Source: Aneurinibacillus sp. Ricciae_BoGa-3 (GTDB lineage: Bacteria > Bacillota > Bacilli > Aneurinibacillales > Aneurinibacillaceae). From it: a DNA stretch of 64,000 nucleotides. Positions 54,537 through 62,542 of the stretch are shown in pieces; the first letter of the stretch is position 1; every line of letters begins with the position of its first letter. The notes beneath the pieces are model-generated. The model ran no database searches, was not told where the DNA came from, and was given only the letters and a program-made list of their open reading frames with translations. Where the stretch lies: contig NZ_CP116887.1 in NCBI RefSeq assembly GCF_028421645.1, positions 3,102,001 through 3,166,000 on the forward strand, in the 5' to 3' direction. Position numbers and translations under genes: made by a program.

Positions 54537-56218
54537 ACGCGAAAATCTACCCCCTTATAGCCCGCAAACCCTGCTGAGTAGCCCGTTTTCTGTGCAAAGT
54601 TTGCGCCCTCCTGCTTCTCATCCTTCACTGGCAGCACACGCACACTCGATAACTTATAGCCTTTATCAGAGAGCTCTTTTTCCAAATCCTGTCGCGTTGC
54701 CTGGATTAACGCTGAAACATCTGCTCTATTGTTATAAATAATTATGGATAGTATTTTATTGACTATCGAGACATCCAGCATTGTCTCGCCAAGATTATCC
54801 ATCGATAAATAAAAAAACAATCGGCAGTTGTCAGGATCCACGCTCCCTTTACCCTTCTGGCGGGATTCCAGCTGGATAACCGCATTCGCATTGTGAACAC
54901 CAGGCATGGGTACATGCAGCATCAGCTGAATTAACGGGGAACCGGCATCCGGTGCCATCATCAATTGTTGGCCGGTGATATGCGAAACGAGGGATTGCAT
55001 CTCTTCTTTCATTTGCTGTGGGATAGGGTTGGCATCCGCAGGGTCAAGCAGTTGCAAAACCGAGGCTTTTAAGTTTTCGATTTGCTTGCTTTCGGCAGAA
55101 CTCCCACTGCCATTGAAACCGCGAAAAGCATCATTTTCATAGTTGATCCCCATCCGGTTAAACAGCTCCTGAATAGGATGGTCCTGGGCTCTAGCAGAAA
55201 GATTCGAATTGCTTGCCAACTGGGCACCGGTTTGCTGCTGAACCTCTTGCGATCCAGCCGTTTCCTGAAGGCCACCAACTTCCTGCTTGCCTGCTATTTG
55301 CTGCTGGCGGCCCGCTTTCTGGATCAGGATCTGCTGTTCTTTATCCTGTTTAGCTGCGAGCTCACCATGGACTGACAGATCATTCGCGATGGTTCGGCGG
55401 TCAGCAGAGGAGGAACGGTTAGCTGCTTCATCTGCCAGCAGCGTCCCCGGCTGCGCCGGTTGAGGCTGGCCCCTATCCGCGTGAATGTTATCGGGGCTGC
55501 CAGCCTCCGTACTTGGTGCATACTCGCCCTTCGAAATACTTGCGGCAAGCTCAACAAGTGAACTTTTCATGTTTTGTAAATTTGTGTAAAATTGCTGGAA
55601 TTTCATTTTTAATTCAGGCGATTGATTCATGTCCGCTGATTGCAGCAGACTGCCTGTGTCCGTTAACAGCCGATCCACCATGGACCCCACATTTTTGTTG
55701 TCACTGAATGTACGAAGTGCCAGCAGTGTTTCTTTTGTCAGGGGCAGCCCCTTTCTTAACGCAACAATCGCTGCATTCACCGTTTCGGCGTCGTCTCCCA
55801 CTTGTCCCACTGCCTGTAAAAAGCTTTTCAAGTTTTCTGGTTTCAAGGCAATGTTGGCTTGGACCAGCTTATTAAGAAGCCCCACATTGCCCGGGGTAGA
55901 CTTTATTCCGAGCGCTTTAACCAATCCCTCCATCGTCCCTTCTGACGCCTGGTTCGCCTCATTTGGCCGTGTAATCACCTTTAGCGTTACGGGACCCGCG
56001 CCAGGCTGCACCTGCAGCCACGTTTTCTGCCCAATTTCCAGGGGAGTCTCGAGCTTCGCTGTTACCGTGATCCCGCCCAGCTGCACTGCAGCATGATTAT
56101 CCGGGTAAAGCTTTAGCACCGTTCCTTTAATAATTTGACCGGCACGAAGCTCAATTTGCGTTAGATTCCCGGGGGATATTTGATTCAACAAGCCGGTTAT
56201 GAGTGAATTATGTATCAC
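54533..56218 (-). CDS. ylqG: FliK-like protein YlqG
   Basis: 561 aa. The N-terminal domain (1-75) is OB-like: LRAGQIIKGTVLKLYPDNHA and IGQKTWLQVQPG. A helical middle (about 85-230) is followed by a long Gln/Ser/Ala-rich linker (about 230-400) with repeats of AGxQEV type. A folded C-terminal part (about 420-535) resembles the Flg_hook domain of hook-length proteins (LESRQKGKGSVDPDNCRLFFYLSM). I chose GTG at 56218 because AAAGGAGG lies 9 nt upstream. The gene sits 43 nt after rnhB. It may interact with YlqH as FliK does with FlhB. Confidence 0.85.
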   Translation of the reverse strand: MIHNSLITGLLNQISPGNLTQIELRAGQIIKGTVLKLYPDNHAAVQLGGITVTAKLETPLEIGQKTWLQVQPGAGPVTLKVITRPNEANQASEGTMEGLVKALGIKSTPGNVGLLNKLVQANIALKPENLKSFLQAVGQVGDDAETVNAAIVALRKGLPLTKETLLALRTFSDNKNVGSMVDRLLTDTGSLLQSADMNQSPELKMKFQQFYTNLQNMKSSLVELAASISKGEYAPSTEAGSPDNIHADRGQPQPAQPGTLLADEAANRSSSADRRTIANDLSVHGELAAKQDKEQQILIQKAGRQQQIAGKQEVGGLQETAGSQEVQQQTGAQLASNSNLSARAQDHPIQELFNRMGINYENDAFRGFNGSGSSAESKQIENLKASVLQLLDPADANPIPQQMKEEMQSLVSHITGQQLMMAPDAGSPLIQLMLHVPMPGVHNANAVIQLESRQKGKGSVDPDNCRLFFYLSMDNLGETMLDVSIVNKILSIIIYNNRADVSALIQATRQDLEKELSDKGYKLSSVRVLPVKDEKQEGANFAQKTGYSAGFAGYKGVDFRV

Positions 56219-56261
56219 AGCAGCTGCCCTCCTTTCCCAGCAAATTATGGTCCTATACTCT

Positions 56262-57035
56262 CTATTCGTTAATGACCCTGGCAAAGCTGCGGCGGTGGAT
56301 CGGGGTAGGACCTAGCCTGCGCAATGCAGCAAGGTGTTCAGCCGTTCCGTACCCCATATTTGCAGCGAACCCGTATCCCGGGAATTGTTTATCGTATTCT
56401 GCCATCATGGCATCGCGCTCTACCTTTGCTACAATGGATGCGGCAGCAATCGAAATGCTTTTGCCATCTCCGCCGATAATCGGCCTCTGCTCAACTGTTA
56501 AATGTGGAATTTTTACTGCATCATTGAGGGTAATAGACGGAGTTACAGCCAGGTTGGCCACCGCTTGCGCCATCGCCCGGAGCGTGGCCTGATAGATGTT
56601 GATCTGATCAATGATGTCGGGACCACAGCTTGTTACACAATAGGCTACTGCATTCGCTGTAATATGGGCATACATTTCTCTTCTCTGCCGTTCGGGAACT
56701 TTCTTTGAATCATTTAGACCCGGTAGATAAAAGTTCTGCGGCAGTACAACAGCAGCCGTCACAACAGGCCCTGCAAGCGGGCCGCGGCCCACTTCATCAA
56801 TACCGGCAATGTATGCATGCCCAGACGCCCACAACTCCCGTTCAATTCGGCTCATTTCTTCCCAGCGCGCACGCAGAGCAGATTCTTTATCTTTGCGTTT
56901 TTCCCAGGCACTAAAGACTGCTTTCACACCGGTGCGATCATCAGCCCTCAGCAAGTCTTCCTCTTGCGCAGCAATCTCCGTGCGTGCATCAAGAAAATTC
57001 TTTATGTCTTTTATCGTCATTTTATGTATATCCAT
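56262..57035 (-). CDS. rnhB: ribonuclease HII
   Basis: Removes ribonucleotides and RNA-DNA hybrids. It is 257 aa. The catalytic motif GIDEVGRGPLAGPV is near residue 77, the later acidic residues are in TLNDAVKIPHL and VERDAMMAEYD, and the C-terminal HRRSF follows. An N-terminal helical extension of about 70 aa is normal in Bacillales. AGGTGAG lies 8 nt before the ATG. In B. subtilis rbgA lies directly upstream. Here the gene is followed outward by unrelated genes. Confidence 0.96.
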   Translation of the reverse strand: MDIHKMTIKDIKNFLDARTEIAAQEEDLLRADDRTGVKAVFSAWEKRKDKESALRARWEEMSRIERELWASGHAYIAGIDEVGRGPLAGPVVTAAVVLPQNFYLPGLNDSKKVPERQRREMYAHITANAVAYCVTSCGPDIIDQINIYQATLRAMAQAVANLAVTPSITLNDAVKIPHLTVEQRPIIGGDGKSISIAAASIVAKVERDAMMAEYDKQFPGYGFAANMGYGTAEHLAALRRLGPTPIHRRSFARVINE

Positions 57036-57411
57036 TAACTTGTCTCACCTAGAGCTTTTCGTACATTATCAACATACAAAGATATCCATCTCCTATTTAT
57101 CACAAATTTTAAAATAGGTTTTCGATAAAGAGTGAAGATTATCCTTTATTCAATTACAAAAAAGAAGCGTTCTCGCCCTATTTATTATTTTTTTATTTAA
57201 TATTTCGTAAAGATATTTACCCGTATGCTCTTCTCGAAAAGAGGATTGCAGAACAAACAAAAAAAGTCTACCGCTTTTCGGTAAACTTTTCTGTTTCGAA
57301 TGCAACTATCTGTCAACTAGAACTAAAATTCGTGATTTTAGCTTATTAATAACCCGCTGATACTGGAGTAGCTCTCACTCTTTTTTAAAACACTACGTTT
57401 GATATTATTTA
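57036..57411. other. AT-rich intergenic region at a synteny break
   Basis: About 375 bp separate rnhB from the accessory segment. It contains long A/T runs, one leftward terminator (57258-57290) and no credible gene. A convincing rnhB promoter was not found. The nearby gene order no longer follows B. subtilis from here on. Confidence 0.6.
57258..57290 (-). terminator. terminator of the membrane-anchored deacetylase
   Basis: AAAGTCTACCG (57263-57273) pairs with CGGTAAACTTT (57279-57289) with one mismatch and a 5-nt loop. On the - strand a run of seven T follows. It lies 120 nt downstream of the deacetylase stop. Confidence 0.8.
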
Positions 57412-58254
57412 TCATCTTTTTTCATTTTTAGGATTAGGAGACGCAGGAAGTGCCGCCATATTATATCCCTTGCTATGCAAATACTGAATGACTTGTGGAA
57501 GCATTTTAACGGTTTGTTTCCGTTCGTGCATTAAAATTATGGATCCTGGTTTCACACCTTCATGCTCGATATTACTAAGGATTTTTTCTGGTTTGTGTGA
57601 TAAACTCCAATCCAGACTATCCACCTGCCAAAAAATGATATATTCGCCAATGCCTTTGGTCACTACTTTTGTATATTTGTTTACTGAGCCATAAGGCGGA
57701 CGCATGTAAACAATCTTTTGACCGATTTTCTTTCCAATCAGGTCGGCTGACTTGGTCAAATCCTGTTGTTGTTGTTCAGCACTTTCCTTACCAAGGGCAT
57801 CGTGATGCATCGTGTGAGAGCCAATTACATCACCTTGCTGGAGCATTTGATGACCAAACTGACCGAGATCATTTGTGACCTGGTCTTCAATCCAGAAGAA
57901 CGAACCATGGGCACCATTTTGATGAAGAATGGAGTCAATTTCTTTAGTGTACACTCCAGGACCATCATCAAAGGTCAAATATACCGTTTTGTTATCCTTT
58001 GTAGGAATATTATCAATTAATTTACCTAGTGGTAATGCAACATTCCCTTGCTCGGTAACGGTTATCGGTAATGGGGTCTTTCTTTTTTGAAGCTCCTTCT
58101 GTTGTTCTTTATTCGTGTCTCCTTTTAATGTACTTACATTTGTAGGACTGGCAGAAGATGTGGCTGCATGGTTAAAAATAAAATTGATAATAACGATCAG
58201 TGCCAAACCACCAATTGCAGACCATATCAGGACTGCTCTTATTTTTGGTTTCAA
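57412..58254 (-). CDS. membrane-anchored polysaccharide deacetylase (NodB family)
   Basis: 280 aa. One N-terminal membrane helix (about 8-28) places the enzyme outside the membrane. A Ser/Thr/Lys-rich linker precedes the NodB domain (about 88-270). All five motifs are present: TFDDGPG, GSHTMHH (metal His pair), RPPYGSVNK, DSLDWS and ILMHE. The likely substrate is peptidoglycan N-acetylglucosamine or N-acetylmuramic acid, as for PgdA/PdaA relatives; this is inferred. The start is a TTG at 58254 with AAGGGG 7 nt upstream. It diverges from the lipoprotein deacetylase. Confidence 0.93.
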   Translation of the reverse strand: MKPKIRAVLIWSAIGGLALIVIINFIFNHAATSSASPTNVSTLKGDTNKEQQKELQKRKTPLPITVTEQGNVALPLGKLIDNIPTKDNKTVYLTFDDGPGVYTKEIDSILHQNGAHGSFFWIEDQVTNDLGQFGHQMLQQGDVIGSHTMHHDALGKESAEQQQQDLTKSADLIGKKIGQKIVYMRPPYGSVNKYTKVVTKGIGEYIIFWQVDSLDWSLSHKPEKILSNIEHEGVKPGSIILMHERKQTVKMLPQVIQYLHSKGYNMAALPASPNPKNEKR

Positions 58255-58345
58255 CTTTTTTCCCCTTTTCTTCTTTTCTCTTTAGCTGTATCGTACACGG
58301 ATTTTGTTAAGATAGAATTAGATTTCAAATTTCTCCCTATAACTA

Positions 58346-58384
58346 TTAAATCCTTATTAAATCTTCATTTTTGCGTACTAAAAT
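58346..58384 (+). promoter_or_regulatory. 11-bp tandem repeat and -10 before lipoprotein deacetylase
   Basis: TTAAATCCTTA (58346-58356) and TTAAATCTTCA (58357-58367) are direct repeats with an 11-bp period. Exactly 11 nt later comes TAAAAT (58379-58384), a good -10, and there is no separate -35. OmpR-family regulators typically bind such repeats. The same layout is found before two other genes of this locus. Confidence 0.6.
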
Positions 58385-58436
58385 AAGGACACGAACTAAA
58401 AGAAACTCCAATTGTTAATAAATGGGGAGAATTAAA

Positions 58437-59381
58437 TTGACACAGAACATGAAATTTGTTTTTTCCGGTTTACTTGCGTTATGTATGCTTACTGGTTGTA
58501 GTAATACTTATATCCCAAAAGATAAAGAAGTTAATGCTCCAGCAAAAATCACACCTAAAGTGACTTCATTCGGTTATCCGATCTTTCCCGATAAACCATA
58601 CGAAAAGACTACAATGGATACAACGGTACCAGGTGTTGCTGTTCTGATGTATCACCATTTCTTAGAGCCAAAAGAAAACAAGAAGTTTCGAAACAACGCG
58701 GCGGTAATTACACCTGAGCAGTTTGCAGCACAAATGAAAATCCTTTATGATAATAACTACCAGGTGATACAACTTCCTACGCTTGAACAATACGTCACTA
58801 GAAAAATAAAGCTACCAGCGAGGTGTGTTGTTTTAACGTTTGATGACGGGTATGAATCAAATTTCCGGTATGCAGCGCCGGTACTCAGACACTATCATTA
58901 CAAAGCAACCTTGTTTCTAATGACCGGATCGATGCATCAAAAACCAGATGCATTTAACCCGGATAAGTTAAATCATGTTAGCTGGACTGAACTACCAAAA
59001 TATAGCGATGTGTTCGATTATCAACCACATGCACATAAATTTCACCGTTTGATGGGTAAGAAAAGTTGGTTTGTCGCACAACCACTGTCTGCGGTTAAAA
59101 ACGACATCCATACAGCGAAGGAATTAACACATGGTCAATATATTGCTTATCCGTACGGTCAATACAATCCTTACACGATCAATATACTGAAACAAGAAGG
59201 ATTGCATTTGGCATTTACCACCCATGCAGGAAAAGTTTATCCAGGCAGTCCTATATATGAACTGCCTCGATACGGAGTATATCCTTATACAAGTCTTAAG
59301 GAATTTAAAAAAATTATTGGTTTGATAGTAAACCGCATTAACGATAAATACCATGTCGCTTCAAAACAAGTTCCGGCATGA
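58437..59381 (+). CDS. lipoprotein polysaccharide deacetylase (PgaB/IcaB-like)
   Basis: 314 aa. A lipobox (LCMLTGCSN) ends a short signal peptide, so the enzyme should be anchored outside the membrane. The domain begins with AVLMYHHFLEP, typical of PgaB/IcaB-type enzymes, followed by VLTFDDGYESN (catalytic Asp), QPHAHKFH (His ligands) and AYPYGQYN. Substrate candidates are poly-N-acetylglucosamine or cell-wall glycan. No synthase genes are nearby. I chose TTG at 58437 with GGGGAG 7 nt upstream. It is divergent from the other deacetylase and carries the putative response-regulator site in its promoter. Confidence 0.92.
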   Translation: MTQNMKFVFSGLLALCMLTGCSNTYIPKDKEVNAPAKITPKVTSFGYPIFPDKPYEKTTMDTTVPGVAVLMYHHFLEPKENKKFRNNAAVITPEQFAAQMKILYDNNYQVIQLPTLEQYVTRKIKLPARCVVLTFDDGYESNFRYAAPVLRHYHYKATLFLMTGSMHQKPDAFNPDKLNHVSWTELPKYSDVFDYQPHAHKFHRLMGKKSWFVAQPLSAVKNDIHTAKELTHGQYIAYPYGQYNPYTINILKQEGLHLAFTTHAGKVYPGSPIYELPRYGVYPYTSLKEFKKIIGLIVNRINDKYHVASKQVPA

Positions 59382-59386
59382 TTTTA

Positions 59387-59427
59387 CAGAAAAACAACCA
59401 GTCCACGTTTGGCTGGTTGTTTTTCTG
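59387..59427 (+). terminator. strong bidirectional terminator
   Basis: CAGAAAAACAACCAG (59387-59401) and CTGGTTGTTTTTCTG (59413-59427) are perfect 15-nt inverted repeats with an 11-nt loop. The flanking A- and T-runs allow it to stop transcripts from both sides. It is 5 nt after the lipoprotein deacetylase stop. Confidence 0.92.
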
Positions 59428-59459
59428 ATCTTTGACAAACCCCATTTAATGCTATGTAT

Positions 59460-59485
59460 AAACCACCAAACTATCTTGGTGGTTT
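59460..59485 (-). terminator. terminator of the YdhK-like gene
   Basis: AAACCACCAA (59460-59469) and TTGGTGGTTT (59476-59485) form a perfect 10-bp stem with a 6-nt loop, 18 nt after the stop of the leftward YdhK-like gene. The U-tract is short (TTTATAC). Confidence 0.7.
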
Positions 59486-59503
59486 ATGTATGATTTGTCT
59501 GAA

Positions 59504-60112
59504 TTATTCAGCTGAAAGTTCGCTGCCGATTAACCATTGATGATTCTTCACTGGTTGTCTACCAGTTGTTGGCGTGTAATCAACCATGTACACCGTCGTA
59601 TGCTGCGCTGTATCTACAGTAGCAGGAGCACCTTTCATTCCGGGCATATGATCAGCCTCTAATGTAACTTTTTCACCCGGTTTGAAAGGTTGGCTGCCAG
59701 CATCTTTAATTTCTTCATGAATAACCCACTTATGATTCGTCACTTTCGGTCCACCAGTAGTTGGGGTATAGGTAACGGAATACACTGTGGTATCATAAGC
59801 ACCTACGATCGTTGCCTTTGCACCTTTCATGCCAGGCATGTGGTCTGCTTGAATAATGGCTTGACTTCCTATTTTGAATGCGGGATTCTTCGCTTCTTTT
59901 AACCCTTTAGCAACTGCACCTGAAGACGAATGGCTCATATCCATGTTGCCATGGTTCATGCTATTGTGATTCATGTTGCCTTGGTTCATATTCCCTTGGC
60001 TCTTGTTACCCTGATTCGTATTTGGATTGGCATTTTGGTTATTATTCGAACTACATCCAGCTAGAAGGAATAACAACGCTGAAGATATTAAAATTGGTTT
60101 GATTTTCGACAT
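59504..60112 (-). CDS. YdhK-family lipoprotein, two DUF1541 domains
   Basis: 202 aa. The signal peptide ends in a lipobox (FLLAGCSS). The mature N-terminus is Asn, Gln, Met and His rich, with repeats such as GNMNQGNMNHNSMNHGNM, a pattern seen in copper- and silver-binding periplasmic proteins. Two tandem DUF1541 domains follow (about 75-140 and 145-200), each with DHMPGMKGA and a TPTTG-x3-VxNHxW motif. The function of YdhK is unknown, and it often accompanies copper-resistance genes. I chose the ATG at 60112 behind GGAAGGAG. It lies downstream of four TTCTTCA-type repeats. Confidence 0.92.
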   Translation of the reverse strand: MSKIKPILISSALLFLLAGCSSNNNQNANPNTNQGNKSQGNMNQGNMNHNSMNHGNMDMSHSSSGAVAKGLKEAKNPAFKIGSQAIIQADHMPGMKGAKATIVGAYDTTVYSVTYTPTTGGPKVTNHKWVIHEEIKDAGSQPFKPGEKVTLEADHMPGMKGAPATVDTAQHTTVYMVDYTPTTGRQPVKNHQWLIGSELSAE

Positions 60113-60200
60113 GCCTTGACTCCTTCCATATTTATCAAATTGAACTGCATGAACTAACAAAAGTGGGTAGTCATTTGCAGCCCAACCATCCCTATTTATT

Positions 60201-60266
60201 AGTCTACCTCTAACTTGTGAAGAAACTGTGGAGAACCGAATGTTTGAAGAAATTATGAAGAAACAA
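60201..60266 (-). promoter_or_regulatory. two tandem regulator boxes upstream of the YdhK-like gene
   Basis: On the - strand TTCTTCA-type 11-mers occur as two pairs. The proximal pair is 60218-60228 and 60229-60239, the distal pair 60245-60255 and 60256-60266, each with an 11-bp period. Eleven nt beyond the proximal pair is TAGACT (60201-60206), a 4-of-6 match to a -10. The leader to the ATG would be about 85 nt. The array fills the space between the kinase stop and the YdhK-like gene. Confidence 0.6.
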
Positions 60267-60272
60267 TCAGTG

Positions 60273-61676
60273 TTATCCTAATGCGACCGGTAATTGAATA
60301 ATAAAAGCAGCTCCGTGTCCTTCGACACTGTTTATCCTTAAGGTACCATGATGTTTCTCGATAATTTCTTTACTGATAGCTAGTCCTATTCCCGATCCTC
60401 CCGTTTCCCTCGATCGCGATTTTTCCACTCGATACAGCCGTTCTGTGACATAAGCAATTTCTGACTCAGGAATACCTGGTCCTGTATCTTCAATCTCTAT
60501 GACAACGCTGTTGTCGTTTTTAGCGACTCGCACATAAACACTACTACCAGGTGGCGTATACTTTCTGGCGTTTTCCAGAATGTTAATCAACACTTGCGTA
60601 ATTCTTTCTCTATCCCCTTCAATAAATAAAGGAGTCTCGGGAGGAAAGTATTCAAGATGAATGTTCTTGTCATCCATTGAAACTTCTACCAACGAAAGCA
60701 CATCCGTAACCGCCTCATCAATCCGAAATCGGTTGATGTGAAATGAAAAATCCCCTTGTTCCATACGAGATAAATCAAATAAATCCTTCACCAATCGTTG
60801 CAATCGGCTGCTTTGTTCACCAATAATTTTTACATACTGCAAACGTTCCTCAACGGGTAGATCAATTTGAGACAAAATATCCGAGTACCCCTTTAAATAG
60901 GTAATAGGGGTTCGTAACTCATGACTAATGTCTGCCAGGAATTCATTCCGTTGCTCCTGATAAAAGCGTATCCGATGAGACATATCGTTAATGGATTCAG
61001 CAAGCTGTGCGACCTCATCATTACCTTTTATAGGAAGTTCTATTGAATACTTCCCTTCTGCAATTTCCCCCGTGGCTTTTTTCATTTGAACAAGTGGTCG
61101 AACAATCATTCGAGAAATAAAAAAGAGGAGCCCTCCTACAATAATTAAGGTGATGCCGCCTGCAATTAGTAACATGTTGCGAAGAAAATTGACCGATTCA
61201 CGAATAGGAGCCGTCGGGCTAAACATGGTGACTTCACCAATGGTCTCCCCATTCTGTAACACAGGATATTGCGAAACCAGGAACGGCTTCGCTTTCCAAT
61301 CTTCGCTCACAATTGGCGTTATTAATCCAATATGGGAGTGTGACAGAGATGTCCATTTCTGTGGGGTTATTTCACCGGAACTTCCAAGGACATTGTTGTA
61401 ACGATCTTGAATCACCACCATATTACTTGACCCTTTTTCCATGCGCAGTACATGGCTAATCGTCATGCTTTCAAAGTGATCACTTAGCACCATTGCGTGG
61501 CTGTGTGCTCGTTGTGTCAATTCTCCCGTTACATGGGAAAGGTAGAAGTTAAGAAAAAGAGAGTAAAGAATGCTTCCAAGTGAAAATAGAATGATAAAAA
61601 AAATGGATAACAATAAGAATCCAAGTTTCAAAGATACATGATTACGTACCACATCGATCCATGGTTTTCGGTTCAT
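60273..61676 (-). CDS. two-component sensor histidine kinase
   Basis: 467 aa. Two membrane helices (about 13-38 and 170-192) flank an extracytoplasmic sensor region of about 130 residues holding His-Ser-His twice (RAHSHAM and SLSHSHIG). A HAMP domain follows (about 193-245). HisKA has the phospho-His in ADISHELRTPITYLKG near 255. The catalytic domain has N box LENARKY, G1 EIEDTGPGIP and G2 SGIGLAISKEI. It overlaps the response regulator by ATGA, so the pair is translationally coupled. The ligand is unknown. The His motifs and neighbours suggest a metal or envelope signal. Confidence 0.93.
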   Translation of the reverse strand: MNRKPWIDVVRNHVSLKLGFLLLSIFFIILFSLGSILYSLFLNFYLSHVTGELTQRAHSHAMVLSDHFESMTISHVLRMEKGSSNMVVIQDRYNNVLGSSGEITPQKWTSLSHSHIGLITPIVSEDWKAKPFLVSQYPVLQNGETIGEVTMFSPTAPIRESVNFLRNMLLIAGGITLIIVGGLLFFISRMIVRPLVQMKKATGEIAEGKYSIELPIKGNDEVAQLAESINDMSHRIRFYQEQRNEFLADISHELRTPITYLKGYSDILSQIDLPVEERLQYVKIIGEQSSRLQRLVKDLFDLSRMEQGDFSFHINRFRIDEAVTDVLSLVEVSMDDKNIHLEYFPPETPLFIEGDRERITQVLINILENARKYTPPGSSVYVRVAKNDNSVVIEIEDTGPGIPESEIAYVTERLYRVEKSRSRETGGSGIGLAISKEIIEKHHGTLRINSVEGHGAAFIIQLPVALG

Positions 61677-62371
61677 TGGAATTTGTACCCCACCCCCCAT
61701 ACCGTTTTGATGACATCGTGTGCTGGCGCTCCCGCAGCTCTTAGTTTTTCGCGAAGATTTTTGACATGCGTATCCACGGTGCGGTAATCTTCCACACTAC
61801 GATCTGTCCAGATAAGGGCTAACAAATCATCCCGAGTAAAAATCTGACCTTTGTTTTTCATAAGCATATATAAAATGTCATACTCTCTTCGTGTTAAAGA
61901 AAGTCGCTGCTCATTATAAAAAACCTCACGTTTATCTACGTCTACCGTAATCCCATCATGTCTTAACATATTGTAACTAGGGGATGCATCTTGACTGTGC
62001 ATTTGACTGCGACGCAGCATGGCTTCAACCCTCGCCAACAACTCTTCCTTGTCAAAAGGCTTTGTGATGTAATCGTCCGCTCCTAAACGCAACCCTTGTA
62101 CTTTATCTCCTGTTGCTTCCCTTGCGGTCAACATAATGATGGGAATCGTTGTTTCTTGTCTAATGGTTTCACAGCAGTCCCATCCGCTCATTCCCTTCAT
62201 CATTACGTCCAGCAGAATAAGCTGGTATCTTTTTTTTCGAATCGCAGTTAATGCTTCTTCCCCAGAAGCAGCTTCTTCTGTTCTATAGCCCACCTGACTG
62301 AGATAAACGGAAAGAAGCTGACGCATCGGTTGTTCATCGTCCACAATTAAGATCACTGTTTGTTGCTGCAC
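61673..62371 (-). CDS. OmpR-family response regulator
   Basis: 232 aa. The receiver domain (1-118) has the acidic pair VDDEQPM, the phospho-Asp in LILLDVMMKGMSG near 54, Thr in IPIIMLTA and Lys in DYITKPFDKEEL. The C-terminal winged helix (about 135-232) has LTRREYDILYMLM and the recognition region DYRTVDTHVKNLREKL. The start is GTG at 62371 with GAGGGTGG upstream. A TTCTTCA repeat pair in its own promoter suggests autoregulation. Confidence 0.96.
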   Translation of the reverse strand: MQQQTVILIVDDEQPMRQLLSVYLSQVGYRTEEAASGEEALTAIRKKRYQLILLDVMMKGMSGWDCCETIRQETTIPIIMLTAREATGDKVQGLRLGADDYITKPFDKEELLARVEAMLRRSQMHSQDASPSYNMLRHDGITVDVDKREVFYNEQRLSLTRREYDILYMLMKNKGQIFTRDDLLALIWTDRSVEDYRTVDTHVKNLREKLRAAGAPAHDVIKTVWGVGYKFQ

Positions 62372-62430
62372 TTGTCCACCCTCTTAACCGCGTTAGTGTA
62401 AGGTTATTTTTTTGGATCTATCCTTTCTCC

Positions 62431-62469
62431 TTTATACTGCAAAAATTTGAAGAAAATATGAAGAGCACT
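62431..62469 (-). promoter_or_regulatory. 11-bp tandem repeat and -10 before the response regulator
   Basis: On the - strand AGTGCTCTTCA (62469-62459) and TATTTTCTTCA (62458-62448) form an 11-bp-period repeat. Eleven nt further is TATAAA (62436-62431), a good -10, with no separate -35. It has the same geometry as the boxes at 58346 and 60218. Confidence 0.62.
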
Positions 62470-62542
62470 TTCGTTTCACGCACAGTGAAAGAGGTACATG
62501 ATTAGTGTTGTCTTACCAAGTATTTAACAGGGAGGGATCCAT

